Shown here in pieces: positions 19,647 through 27,757 of a stretch of 64,000 bases of DNA. The first letter of the stretch is position 1. Each line of letters opens with the position of its first letter. A model generated the notes under the pieces. The model was given only the letters and a program-made list of their open reading frames with translations. It made no database searches and was not told the origin of the DNA. Position numbers and translations under genes: made by a program. Origin of the DNA: an uncultured Aquabacterium sp. (GTDB lineage Bacteria; Pseudomonadota; Gammaproteobacteria; Burkholderiales; Burkholderiaceae_C); assembly GCF_947366995.1 (NCBI RefSeq), contig NZ_CANBCC010000011.1, forward strand, positions 1 to 64,000. Reading direction: 5' to 3'.

Positions 19647-20345
19647 TCAGCTGGCGGGTGGAAGCCGCCGCTGGTGCAGTGCGCTGGCCACCAGCCACCC
19701 ATGGGCGCCGGCCTGGGCGGCCGCGTTCAGGTCGGCGTCATCACGGATGCCGCCGGCCCCCAGCACGTGGGCGTCGGGCGCATGCGACCGGATCTGCCGG
19801 ATCAGGCCGAGGTCGGGGCCCGCTTCGGCGCCGACCTGGTCGAGGTTCATGGCAATCACCCGCTCGGGCCAGTCCTGCGGAGACGACCAGCAGGCGGCAG
19901 GGTCGATCGGCTGGCCATGGCGATGGTCCAGCGACAGCGCGCAGGCCGGATGGCGCGCGAGACAGCCGCGCAGGGCCTCGAGCGAAGACAGGGACTCGCT
20001 GCCCAGCACCGCCACCAGTTGCTGGGGCGAGGGCGCGAAGCAAGCCAGCAGGGCGTCCAGGTCATCCGGGCGCCGGATGCCGGCATCGACCCACAGGCAG
20101 ATGTCGGGCAGGGCGGTTCTCAGGCGCGCCAGCACGGCGGTTTGCAGTCCCTTGCCCTGCAGTGCATCGAGGTCGGCCAGGTACAGCTGGCGGGCGCCGG
20201 TGTACCGGAGCAGCGCCTGCGTCACCCCGATCGGGTCATCGCCGGGGCACAGGTCGGAACGCACGGACTGGTACTGGTCGCGTGCGCCGCGGCGGGCGTG
20301 GACCACGCGCCCCTCTTTCACATCCATCACCGGGATCACGTTCAT
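19647..20345 (-). CDS. HisA/HisF-related TIM-barrel protein of the H4MPT cluster
   Basis: 232-residue beta/alpha barrel with the N-terminal strand IPVMDVKEGRVVHA, in which Asp8 matches a catalytic Asp of HisA. The phosphate-binding C-terminal half contains VLGAGGIRDDADL. It differs from true HisA (it lacks the usual second catalytic region and lies outside any his operon). Homologs are a regular part of H4MPT/methylofuran clusters in methylotrophic bacteria, with no proven reaction. Its start codon is separated from that of the divergent ATP-grasp gene by only 3 bp, so each gene's ribosome binding site lies inside the other's coding sequence. Confidence 0.85.
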   Translation of the reverse strand: MNVIPVMDVKEGRVVHARRGARDQYQSVRSDLCPGDDPIGVTQALLRYTGARQLYLADLDALQGKGLQTAVLARLRTALPDICLWVDAGIRRPDDLDALLACFAPSPQQLVAVLGSESLSSLEALRGCLARHPACALSLDHRHGQPIDPAACWSSPQDWPERVIAMNLDQVGAEAGPDLGLIRQIRSHAPDAHVLGAGGIRDDADLNAAAQAGAHGWLVASALHQRRLPPAS

Positions 20346-20348
20346 ACC

Positions 20349-21296
20349 ATGAGGCCTTTGTCAGTGTTGGTGTACGAACACCTCAGCGCGGGAGCGGAAG
20401 GCGATCAAGCCGAGCTGTTGTCCGTGGGGCGGGACATGCGCACGGCCATGGTGTCGTCCCTGGCGGCGCTTCCGGGCGTCACAGTGTCGCATGTGGCGGC
20501 GCCGTGGGAGGACGGTGGCGTGCGCGCCCGGCCCGGGGAGTCGGCGCCCGCGCTGCTCTCGCGGCTGGCCGTGGGCCATGACCTGATCTGGGCGGTGGCG
20601 CCCGAGGCCGAGGGCCTGCTGGCGGCGTGCTGTGCGAGCGTGCCGGCTGCGCGCTGGATGGGCTGTGACCCGGATGCCATCCGGGTGGCCACGAGCAAGA
20701 GCCTGACGCTCGCCGCCCTGGAGGCGGTGGGCGTGCTGACGCCGCTGGACCCGGCGGTGCGCCAGGCGGCCCGGGCGTGGGTCGTGAAGCCCGATGACGG
20801 TGCCGGGGCGCTGGCCACACAACGGTTCCAACGTGAAGAAGAGGCCCGGATGGCCTGGGCCGACCGCGACGCCCGCGGGCTGACCAGCACCCTCGAGCCC
20901 TGGGTGGACGGCCTGCCGATGAGCCTGTCTCTGGTGGTGGGCGCATCGGGCACGACGCTGGTCAGCGTCAACCAGCTGCACATGCACGTGGCCCCCGACG
21001 GCCACGTGAGCATGGCGGGCCTCACACGCAATGTGATCGGGGAGGGGGATCCGGCACGGGCCCGGCTTGCGCGGCTGGCACGACAGGTGGTGGCGGCCAT
21101 ACCGGGTCTGAAGGGCTTTGTCGGCATCGATTACGTGGACCACCCTGTGTTCGGGCCCGTGGTGATCGAGGTCAACCCTCGTGTGACCTGGGCGTTTGCC
21201 GGCCTGTCGGAGGCGACCGGCCTGAGCCTGGGCGCCATGCTGCTCGATGTCTTTGCGCCAGAGGGACGACCTGTGCCGGAGAAGGCGCATGCGTGA
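20349..21296 (+). CDS. mfnD: ATP-grasp ligase, MfnD-like (methylofuran synthesis)
   Basis: 315-residue ATP-grasp protein related to archaeal tyramine-glutamate ligase MfnD. The N terminus RPLSVLVYEHLSAGAEG resembles the family opening. The ATP-grasp body carries RAWVVKPDDGAGA (lysine and glycine-rich loop) and the Mg-binding end FGPVVIEVNPRVTWAF. In methanogens MfnD adds glutamate to tyramine; bacterial methylofuran contains tyrosine, so the acceptor here would be tyrosine or a later intermediate (inference). It overlaps the start of the COG1548 gene and opens a three-gene plus-strand operon. The next in-frame Met is near residue 30, too late for the fold, so the ATG at 20349 is likely correct. 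Confidence 0.82.
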   Translation: MRPLSVLVYEHLSAGAEGDQAELLSVGRDMRTAMVSSLAALPGVTVSHVAAPWEDGGVRARPGESAPALLSRLAVGHDLIWAVAPEAEGLLAACCASVPAARWMGCDPDAIRVATSKSLTLAALEAVGVLTPLDPAVRQAARAWVVKPDDGAGALATQRFQREEEARMAWADRDARGLTSTLEPWVDGLPMSLSLVVGASGTTLVSVNQLHMHVAPDGHVSMAGLTRNVIGEGDPARARLARLARQVVAAIPGLKGFVGIDYVDHPVFGPVVIEVNPRVTWAFAGLSEATGLSLGAMLLDVFAPEGRPVPEKAHA

Positions 21297-22380
21297 GCGC
21301 GACGGAACCAGCGAAGGCACGCCGTATGTCGGCTGGGACATCGGCGGGGCGCACGTCAAGGCCTGTCGCGTGGCGCGAGGCCGCGTGCAGGCGGTGCGGC
21401 AGTGGGCCTGTCCGCTGTGGCAGGGTCTGGACCAGCTCGATGCGGTGCTGCAGGCCGCGCAGCAGCACTGGCCCGACATGGCCCGTGTGCACCATGCGGT
21501 CACCATGAGCGGGGAAATGGTCGATGCCTTCGCCCACCGAGAAGATGGCGTGATGGCCATTGCACAGCGCATGGCTGCGCTGCCAGGCCAGAGTCTTCGG
21601 TTCTATGCCGGCGAGGCGGGCTGGCCTGCGCTCGAGACGCTGCACCCTGCGTGGCAGGCGGTGGCCTCGGCCAACTGGCTGGCCACCGCCGCCGTGGCAG
21701 CGCGTGCCGTGGGCAGCGGGCTGCTGGTCGACATCGGCAGCACGACGACCGACATCATCGCCCTGCAGGGTGGCGATGTGCGAGCCCTGGGGCGGACGGA
21801 TGCCAGCCGGCTGGCCACGGGTGAGCTGGTTTACCTGGGCGTGGCGCGCACGCCGGTGTGTGTGCTGGCCCGCCAGGTGCCCTTCGCGGGGTTGCTGCGC
21901 AATGTGATGAACGAGTTCTTCGCGACCACGGCCGATGTGTACCGCCTGACTGGCGAACTGCAGGCTGTGCATGACCAGTACCCGGCGGCCGATGGGGGCG
22001 CGAAGGACCTGGATGGCAGCTGCCAGCGGCTGGCGCGCCTGATCGGGCTGGACGGGCGAGACGCCGATCTGCCCGCCTGGCGGGCGCTGGCCCACACCTG
22101 GCGGCAGGCGCAGCTGGACTGGACGGCCGAACAGGTGAACCGCGTGTCCCGACAGGCCGGGTTGCCGGCCGATGCGCCGCTGGTGGCGGCAGGGTGCGGA
22201 CAGTTTCTGGTGGAAGCGCTGGGCCGGATGATGAACCGCCCTGTGCATCGCCTGAACACCTTGGCGTTCTCGATGGCCTCGGATGCCACGCCGGACACGG
22301 CCACCTGGGCCGATGTGTGTGCGCCGAGCGTGGCGGTGGCCTGTCTGTGCGCGCAGGAGGATGCCGCATGTGGGTCGTGA
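21289..22380 (+). CDS. mfnF: MfnF-like H4MPT-linked C1 transfer protein (COG1548)
   Basis: 363-residue ASKHA-fold protein of the COG1548 family, first noted as an H4MPT-linked C1 pathway protein. The phosphate-binding loops are DIGGAHVKAC near the N terminus and LLVDIGSTTTDII in the middle; GQFLVEALGR lies near the C terminus. The archaeal homolog MfnF joins the aminomethylfuran diphosphate to glutamyl-tyramine, building the methanofuran core. The ATG at 21289 has GAAGG upstream and overlaps the mfnD stop. The gene overlaps the start of mfnE by 13 bp. Assignment is by family plus the company of mfnB, mfnD and mfnE. Confidence 0.85.
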   Translation: MRERDGTSEGTPYVGWDIGGAHVKACRVARGRVQAVRQWACPLWQGLDQLDAVLQAAQQHWPDMARVHHAVTMSGEMVDAFAHREDGVMAIAQRMAALPGQSLRFYAGEAGWPALETLHPAWQAVASANWLATAAVAARAVGSGLLVDIGSTTTDIIALQGGDVRALGRTDASRLATGELVYLGVARTPVCVLARQVPFAGLLRNVMNEFFATTADVYRLTGELQAVHDQYPAADGGAKDLDGSCQRLARLIGLDGRDADLPAWRALAHTWRQAQLDWTAEQVNRVSRQAGLPADAPLVAAGCGQFLVEALGRMMNRPVHRLNTLAFSMASDATPDTATWADVCAPSVAVACLCAQEDAACGS

Positions 22381-22970
22381 AGCTGGGCGGCAGCCTGGCC
22401 GAGGGCGAACGCCTGCCCGAGTGGCTGGCCTTGCTCGCGACCGTGGGTCGGGGGCGCGTGGTCGTCGTGCCCGGCGGCGGGCGCTTTGCAGACGAGGTGC
22501 GCACGGCCCAGCGGCATTGGCAGTTCGATGACGTGGCCGCGCACAACATGGCCGTGCTGGCCATGGCCCAGACCGCGATGATGATGCGCAGCCTCGTGGG
22601 CACGCTCGAGCCGGTGCTCTCGACAGCCGATGTGCGCCGGGTGCTGCGCCGTGGGGGCACCGCCTTGTGGATGCCGATGCAGGCCTTGCGTGACCAGCCC
22701 GACGAACTCACCAGCTGGGAAGTGACCTCCGACAGCCTGGCGCTGTGGCTGGCACGCCAGCTCAATGCCGAGCGCCTGACGCTGGTGAAATCGTGCGCCG
22801 TCGAGCCCCGATGGGATGTCGCGGAATGGGCTGCACGGGGCATCGTGGATGCTGCCTTCGAACCCATGGCCCGCCACGCAGGCCTGGCGATCGATGTCCT
22901 GTCCAGCGATCAGGTCGAGACGCTGCGCAGCTGGCTCACCGGGACGCCCATCGGCACGTCGATGGCGTGA
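22368..22970 (+). CDS. mfnE: Amino acid kinase-fold protein, MfnE-like
   Basis: 200-residue kinase with the amino-acid-kinase opening MWVVKLGGSLA and the loop VVVPGGGRFADEV. It is shorter than aspartate or acetylglutamate kinases and matches the archaeal [5-(aminomethyl)furan-3-yl]methyl phosphate kinase MfnE, which makes the diphosphate used by MfnF. The ATG at 22368 lies inside the end of mfnF. Its last 61 bp overlap the end of the convergent mfnB gene on the other strand, an unusually long tail-to-tail overlap for two genes of one pathway. Confidence 0.83.
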   Translation: MWVVKLGGSLAEGERLPEWLALLATVGRGRVVVVPGGGRFADEVRTAQRHWQFDDVAAHNMAVLAMAQTAMMMRSLVGTLEPVLSTADVRRVLRRGGTALWMPMQALRDQPDELTSWEVTSDSLALWLARQLNAERLTLVKSCAVEPRWDVAEWAARGIVDAAFEPMARHAGLAIDVLSSDQVETLRSWLTGTPIGTSMA

Positions 22971-23683
22971 GGCCGCCGCTTGCGCGACAGGCCCCATGTG
23001 GCCGCCTGGGCCATCAGCGCCCGGGCGAGATCGGTCTGCAGGCCCTGCGCCCGGTCTCCGATGCACACGGCGCTGCGGAAGCCGACATAGTCTGGAGACA
23101 GCGCGGCCAGGTCTGCAAGGTGCCGGAAGCGCAGCGCCCCGGCCAGGCCCGCGCCCTGACCATGGCGATGACAGGCTGAGACGAAGTCCCGCAGCTCGGC
23201 CTGCGCCAGCACATCGAACAGGCTGCCCCGGTCCTTGCGGGCCGTGTCCAGCATCAGGGCGGGAAAGCGTGCGCGGTGGGCGCGGTCCAGCAGCAGCGGG
23301 TCCAGGCCATCGTCGGCCAGGAACACCGGAATGATGGCGCAGGGCAGGGGCGCGAGGGCATCGATCACGGCAGCGGCTTCCGGGCCGGACGTGATCCCGA
23401 CCTTGACGATGTCCACCCCGGTTGCTGCCACGGCCTGCACGCGGGCCAGGATGGTGTCGAGCTTGGTCATGGGCACGTCGCCGATGGTGGCGCTGAGCGG
23501 ACCATGGTGGCCGCGACCGCGCAGGCCGGTGACCACCTCACGGATGAGGGCACAGGGCAGGCCGCCCAGCGCCCCGTCGGCGGGCTCCTTCAGGTCGATC
23601 AGGTCCACGCCTGCCGCCTGCGCCCGGCATGCTTCGTCCAGATTGCGCACACTCACCAGCACGCCGTGGAGGGGGGAATTCAT
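22910..23683 (-). CDS. mfnB: (5-formylfuran-3-yl)methyl phosphate synthase
   Basis: 257-residue TIM barrel of the MfnB (DUF556) family, which condenses two glyceraldehyde-3-phosphate molecules to the furan of methanofuran/methylofuran. The Schiff-base lysine region is VDLIDLKEPADGALGG (Lys32), followed by ATIGDVPM and GVDIVKVGITSG. The family ends near residue 235, and the last about 20 residues are an extension encoded opposite the end of mfnE. The start overlaps the DUF447 stop by 4 bp. It is the terminal gene of the dmrB-DHPS-like-DUF447-mfnB minus-strand operon. Confidence 0.88.
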   Translation of the reverse strand: MNSPLHGVLVSVRNLDEACRAQAAGVDLIDLKEPADGALGGLPCALIREVVTGLRGRGHHGPLSATIGDVPMTKLDTILARVQAVAATGVDIVKVGITSGPEAAAVIDALAPLPCAIIPVFLADDGLDPLLLDRAHRARFPALMLDTARKDRGSLFDVLAQAELRDFVSACHRHGQGAGLAGALRFRHLADLAALSPDYVGFRSAVCIGDRAQGLQTDLARALMAQAATWGLSRKRRPHAIDVPMGVPVSQLRSVST

Positions 23684-24288
23684 GCGGTCGCTCCATTCAG
23701 GTTGGACGGGGAGTCCGGTTGCAGGGCGTGGCGGGCCACGGCCTCGCACAGCCATTGCCATGCTTCGCGCTCCTGCGGGCCGGCGGTCTTGTCGATGGCC
23801 ACCTGCAGTGGACGCATCTCGTTCTGAATCTGGTGCAGGGGCAGCAGGTGCAGGCGGCTTACCAGCACCGCACCTTCGATGACCGCGGCCTGCGCCCGGT
23901 TGAATCCGAGGAAAGGGGCATGGTCCTGTGCCTGCACCACCGACAGGGTCAGCACGGGGCGTTGCGCATCCGGCTGCACGTCGGTCAGTTGCAGGGCAAG
24001 GTGCCGCAGCGCACAGGCGAGGCGCACCCCCGCCACGCCGTTCAACGGCACGGTGGGCCAGGTGCGGCGGCCGGTCACGCAGCCGGCAAACACCCGGGTG
24101 TCCGTCAGCACATTGAGCACGGCCGTCCCCCGGTTCAGGATGTGATCCAGCGTGCGGGACGGCTTGAAGGGCAGCAGGCGCACGGACGGCGCATCGCCTG
24201 CCAGATAGCGCACGCCCATGGGGGCCAGGTGTGGTGTGCCCTGCGGGTCCAGCGTGCTCACCACGGCTTCGAAGATCTGGTCGTTCAT
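23680..24288 (-). CDS. DUF447 family protein
   Basis: 202-residue protein of the DUF447 family, which has a split-barrel, FMN-binding-like fold in archaeal structures. Visible segments are PMGVRYLAGDAP near the N terminus, NVLTDTRVFAGCVTG and, in the C-terminal half, FNRAQAAVIEGAVLVSRLH. DUF447 genes recur in H4MPT clusters of methylotrophs and in methanogens, and the reaction is not known to me. It is coupled to both neighbours by 4-bp overlaps (upstream DHPS-like gene, downstream mfnB), which implies equal production and a shared pathway. Confidence 0.83.
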   Translation of the reverse strand: MNDQIFEAVVSTLDPQGTPHLAPMGVRYLAGDAPSVRLLPFKPSRTLDHILNRGTAVLNVLTDTRVFAGCVTGRRTWPTVPLNGVAGVRLACALRHLALQLTDVQPDAQRPVLTLSVVQAQDHAPFLGFNRAQAAVIEGAVLVSRLHLLPLHQIQNEMRPLQVAIDKTAGPQEREAWQWLCEAVARHALQPDSPSNLNGATA

Positions 24289-25661
24289 GCACGCTCCCGG
24301 GCCGGTGGGGCGCAACGGTGTGCGCCATCCTGAGCCGCGTCGACCGCGCATCCCCAGCTCAGTGGTTGATCCTGAACATGCCGCTTGCCCAGCTGAAAGG
24401 CCACCTGCGCCCGTGCCAGTTCCACGCCCATGTAGAAGGCATGAGAGGCGTCGTGCTCCAGGCCCAGCGTGGGCCACAGTGCGAAGGGGTCTTGTCCCAG
24501 GCGGTGCCCGTCGCGGTTGTAAACGTGGATGCCTTGCTCGGAGACCTGCACGCGGAAGTTCGGGTCGCGCACGGCCGCGGCGGTCTGCTCGATCTCGGCG
24601 GGGCTGTCGGGGAAGGGGTGCTTGGCGTGCACGGTCATCAGGGCGTCGCTCAGCCCCTTGGGCAGCATGTGCATCTGGTGGGCAGCGTGGTGGATGCGCC
24701 GGGCCCAGTCGGCCTCGCGGATGGCACGGCGCGCATGGCCGCTGACCTGCGTGGTCAGGATGGCGGCGATGTCGAGTTCGGCCGCGATGCCCAGCAGCAC
24801 CGCATTGATGCCGCTCGTGTCCGCCTCCAGCAGCTCCGTGAGGTTGCCCACGCCCATCAGGATGTCGATGTCCGGATGGCGTGCCCGCAGCCCGTGGTAG
24901 CGCACCACGGATTCGGTGAAGCCGAAGGGCAGAGGGTCGAGGATGGGGTCGGCCAGGAAGGGCCGGCCTCGGGCCTGCATGCCGGCAATCGCCTCGTCCA
25001 GCGAGGCCGTGTCCGTCGGGGTGCGCGGAATCAGCACCGGCACCGAAGCCACCTCGTCGGCCACCCACAGCGTGTCGATGTTGAGGCTCAGCAGGTAGTC
25101 GGCTCCGGCCCGGCCGCCCCGCAGCAGCTCCTGGGGGTCGGGGGTGTCCACGCTCACCGTGTGGCCCTCGCGCTTCAGCGCCCGCACGGCGTCTTCCAGG
25201 TGCGGGAAGGGCGTGGCCGGCAGACAGCCGAGGTCGATCACATCGGCCCCTTCGGACCGGTGTTGCCGCGCGCGGGCGAGGATGCCTGCGACATCGAGGC
25301 GGGGGGCGTCCACGATCTCGGCAAAGATGCGCGTGCGGTACTGCGTGAGGTCGACCGGCTGCTGCGCACGCTTGAAAAAGCGGGGCAGGTCCTTGAGCTC
25401 TTCCGGGCCCCGCTCCACCGGGATGCCGTAGTGGGCGCTCAAGGTGGCGACGTCGCCCATGCAGCGCCCGGGCACGATCATCCGATCGGCCTGGACGGGC
25501 GCCGGCACACGGCGGCGGATCATGTCCGCCGTCATCAGGGCGGCCACCTGCAGGCCGATGTCGCGGATCTCCCAGGTGAAGGGCGTCGGGGCCAGGCCGT
25601 GCAGCACGCGTTCCAGCGCAGGGTGCGCCAGGTGCCCCGTCAGAAAGACGATGTGTTCCAT
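24285..25661 (-). CDS. Dihydropteroate synthase-like protein (DUF6513)
   Basis: 458-residue protein with an N-terminal region of about 120 residues (EHIVFLTGHLAHPALERVL) and a pterin-binding, dihydropteroate-synthase-like barrel (about 125-400, with ADVIDLGCLPATPFP, VSVDT and GVGNLTEL). It belongs to the archaeal/methylotroph group of DHPS-like proteins. In H4MPT synthesis the MptG product must be joined to the pterin, the step that DHPS performs in folate synthesis, so this is the natural candidate for 7,8-dihydropterin-RFA-phosphate synthase (inference; related archaeal proteins have been proposed for it). ATG at 25661, inside the end of dmrB (22-bp overlap). Confidence 0.85.
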   Translation of the reverse strand: MEHIVFLTGHLAHPALERVLHGLAPTPFTWEIRDIGLQVAALMTADMIRRRVPAPVQADRMIVPGRCMGDVATLSAHYGIPVERGPEELKDLPRFFKRAQQPVDLTQYRTRIFAEIVDAPRLDVAGILARARQHRSEGADVIDLGCLPATPFPHLEDAVRALKREGHTVSVDTPDPQELLRGGRAGADYLLSLNIDTLWVADEVASVPVLIPRTPTDTASLDEAIAGMQARGRPFLADPILDPLPFGFTESVVRYHGLRARHPDIDILMGVGNLTELLEADTSGINAVLLGIAAELDIAAILTTQVSGHARRAIREADWARRIHHAAHQMHMLPKGLSDALMTVHAKHPFPDSPAEIEQTAAAVRDPNFRVQVSEQGIHVYNRDGHRLGQDPFALWPTLGLEHDASHAFYMGVELARAQVAFQLGKRHVQDQPLSWGCAVDAAQDGAHRCAPPARERA

Positions 25662-26224
25662 GTATCGGACACCTTGTTGCGCCGGGCGGCCAGGGCCGCT
25701 TCGAGTTCGGGGATGTTGCACACGACCTGGCAGTGGTCCAGTTCCCGCAGGCGCGCAACATGATCGAGTTCGATGCGCCGGGGCCGCAGGGTCACCCAGT
25801 CATGCGGTGCGCGGGTGACCACGACGGGCTCGGTGTCACAGGCGAAGACGATGCTCAGGATGCCCAGCTTGCCTGCCTGGGCCAGCATGTTGGTGGGCAG
25901 CGTGTCGGAGATCCCGAGCGCGCATTTCGCCACGGTGTTGCTGGTGGCCGGGGCGATGACGACGGTGTGGTAGACGCCGGCATACAGCTGGCCCACCGGG
26001 ATGGCGCTGGCGCTCTTGTCGCGGAAGACCTTGAAGTCGGCGCGCAGGGCATCGAGCGTGTGGCCGTACTGGGGCAGGACCTCTTCTGCCGCGGCGGACA
26101 GAAAGAGGTCCACATCGGGCAGGCTTCTGGCCAGCGCCAGGGACTCGACCAGGCCATGGCCCGAGCCGGTGATGGCCCAGGCGATGCGGCTGCCAGCGAG
26201 GGGGGAAGGGCAGGGGGCATTCAT
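25640..26224 (-). CDS. dmrB: Dihydromethanopterin reductase, DmrB-type flavoprotein
   Basis: 194-residue FMN flavoprotein of the archaeoflavoprotein/DmrB group that reduces dihydromethanopterin to H4MPT. The flavoprotein fold starts RIAWAITGSGHGLVE. FMN-site segments are VIAPATSNTVAKCALGISDT and the C-terminal side VVVTRAP. DmrB from Burkholderia xenovorans has been studied structurally, which supports use of this type in beta-proteobacteria in place of the M. extorquens DmrA. The ATG at 26224 is the only plausible start; the upstream frame is antisense to folB. First gene of a four-gene minus-strand operon. Confidence 0.9.
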   Translation of the reverse strand: MNAPCPSPLAGSRIAWAITGSGHGLVESLALARSLPDVDLFLSAAAEEVLPQYGHTLDALRADFKVFRDKSASAIPVGQLYAGVYHTVVIAPATSNTVAKCALGISDTLPTNMLAQAGKLGILSIVFACDTEPVVVTRAPHDWVTLRPRRIELDHVARLRELDHCQVVCNIPELEAALAARRNKVSDTWNTSSF

Positions 26225-26244
26225 GGCGTGGTCAGGGGCATGCA

Positions 26245-26278
26245 ACTTGCAGAACGGGGTGTGTTCTCGCCTGCAAGT
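26245..26278. promoter_or_regulatory. Inverted repeat in the dmrB/folB divergent region
   Basis: ACTTGCAG (26245-26252) and CTGCAAGT (26271-26278) form a perfect 8-bp inverted repeat with an 18-bp spacer in the 126-bp gap between divergent dmrB and folB. The centre-to-centre distance of 26 bp could suit a dimeric regulator touching both promoters. The repeat could also fold as a hairpin. No regulator is assigned. Confidence 0.45.
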
Positions 26279-26350
26279 GCACAAGCCGTGCCAGCCGGGC
26301 AAACCCCTCAGTTGGATCGGTGGCCACCTGGCGACCACAAGGAGCACCCC

Positions 26351-26830
26351 ATGACCAGCCTCGAGCTGCTGCACGTCGGACAACTGCCCCGGCATGCGAA
26401 CCCCGTCCCCGGCGAAGCGCTGGACATCATCTTCATCGAGGGCCTCGTGGCCGACACCGTGATCGGCATCCACGATGACGAGCTGGAAGTCACGCAGCCG
26501 GTCCGCATCGACCTGCAGGCGGGCCTGCCCCGCTCCCATGCCTGCGCGACGGACCGCATCCACGACACGATCGACTACAGCGTGGTGCGGGGCCGGGTGC
26601 TGCGCCTGCTGGCGGAGCACGGCGTGCAGCTGCTCGAGGCTCTGGCCGAGGACGTGGCCCGGATCCTGGTGATGGAGTTCGGCGCGGTGTGGACGCGGGT
26701 GGCGGTGGCCAAGCCCCGCAAGTTCGATGATGTGGTGGCGGTGGGCGTCGTCATCGAACGCCGCGCGGGTGACTTTGCGCCGCCCCGGGCTCGCATCAAG
26801 AGCCCGGACGTTCGCCCGGTCTCAGCCTGA
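26351..26830 (+). CDS. folB: Dihydroneopterin aldolase-like protein
   Basis: 159-residue FolB-family enzyme that removes glycolaldehyde from dihydroneopterin to give 6-hydroxymethyl-dihydropterin, the pterin precursor of folate and H4MPT. Conserved features are IFIEGLVADTVIGIHDDE, DTIDYSVVRGRV, LLEALAEDVARILV and VAVAKPRKF (with the catalytic Lys). It has about 25 extra residues at the N terminus and 15 at the C terminus compared with the usual 120. AAGGAG precedes the ATG. It is a single plus-strand gene inside the minus-strand block, consistent with a dedicated pterin supply for H4MPT. Confidence 0.88.
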   Translation: MTSLELLHVGQLPRHANPVPGEALDIIFIEGLVADTVIGIHDDELEVTQPVRIDLQAGLPRSHACATDRIHDTIDYSVVRGRVLRLLAEHGVQLLEALAEDVARILVMEFGAVWTRVAVAKPRKFDDVVAVGVVIERRAGDFAPPRARIKSPDVRPVSA

Positions 26831-27757
26831 TCAGTCCGGCATGGCCCCGACCAGGGCCATGGCCGCCTCGGCCCAATCGGGCTCGGTCAGGGCCGCCACC
26901 AGCAGGGTCGCCACCGTGAGGTCAGCGCTGGTGCCGGGGTTCAGTCCCCGGGCCTTGAGTGCGCTGTCCCAGTCCTGCCATGCGAGCAGGCCGTCGAACC
27001 CCACGCCGCTGTGGCCCCTGGCCAGCCAGGGGCGGGCCTCGGTCATGATCTGCTGTGCGGTGGCCTCGCCGTGCTTGCGCGCCACATGCGAATCGGGCCA
27101 GTGGCTCAGTGCATGCAGAAAGGTCATCTGCACGCTGTGAACGAGTGCGGCTCGGGCCCCATCCCGCCCTGGCGGGCTGCTTTCCATGCGCTGTCGCCAG
27201 GCGGAGCGCAAGGTGTTCAGCAGCGGGTGGAACACATCGTCATGCGCCTGCATGTACTGCATGGCAACGCGGTCCCGCGGGGCGGCGAGCGCCATGGCGT
27301 CGCGCAGGGTGACGGTGGGGGGCGCGTGCACATCCTGATCGGGCACCTTGCCCAGGCCGCCCGGTGCAGCCAGGGCAATGGCGCGGAAGGCCGCTGCCGC
27401 GTCGTCGCGGGTCAGGGCGTGCAGCACGCCTTCGGTGGCCTGCTGCCAGGGCCCGGTCGCCACCGGCTCATCGGGGGCCGCCTCCAGTGCAGCGGCCAGC
27501 GGGGCGGTCAGCAACACGATGCCCAGGTTGGTGTTGCAGCCTGCCACGGCGCGCGTGGCTGACACGGCTTGCTCGATGCGGGCGCCGACCGTCGCGCCCG
27601 GTTGGAACAAGGCCGGCCCGGCCACCCGGGCGCTGTCCAGAAAGTGTCGGGCCGCCATGCCGTGACCGGGGCTCGCCAGGCTGACGTTGCCCGGCTTGCG
27701 CACCGCCACGTCCAGACAGCAGGCCAGCCGGAAGGCCACTTCGGCGCGGGCCTTCAT
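26831..27757 (-). CDS. CitG/MdcB-like (triphosphoribosyl-dephospho-CoA synthase family) protein
   Basis: 308-residue helical protein of COG1767. Hallmarks are VRKPGNVSLASPGHGM at about 20-35, NTNLGIVLLTAPLAAAL and the C-terminal HSGVGFDGL and NPGTSADLTVATL. CitG and MdcB use ATP as a ribosyl donor to form an alpha-linked ribose-triphosphate. No citrate or malonate decarboxylase genes are present here, and homologs are standard members of bacterial H4MPT clusters. An alpha-ribosyl transfer in building the H4MPT side chain would fit the chemistry (inference only). The start is coupled by a 4-bp overlap to the upstream RimK-like gene, and the stop abuts folB. Confidence 0.85.
   Translation of the reverse strand: MKARAEVAFRLACCLDVAVRKPGNVSLASPGHGMAARHFLDSARVAGPALFQPGATVGARIEQAVSATRAVAGCNTNLGIVLLTAPLAAALEAAPDEPVATGPWQQATEGVLHALTRDDAAAAFRAIALAAPGGLGKVPDQDVHAPPTVTLRDAMALAAPRDRVAMQYMQAHDDVFHPLLNTLRSAWRQRMESSPPGRDGARAALVHSVQMTFLHALSHWPDSHVARKHGEATAQQIMTEARPWLARGHSGVGFDGLLAWQDWDSALKARGLNPGTSADLTVATLLVAALTEPDWAEAAMALVGAMPD

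Noticed and set aside
26831-27757. citG of a citrate lyase or malonate decarboxylase operon
   Set aside because: None of the lyase or decarboxylase genes is near; the gene is coupled to H4MPT genes.
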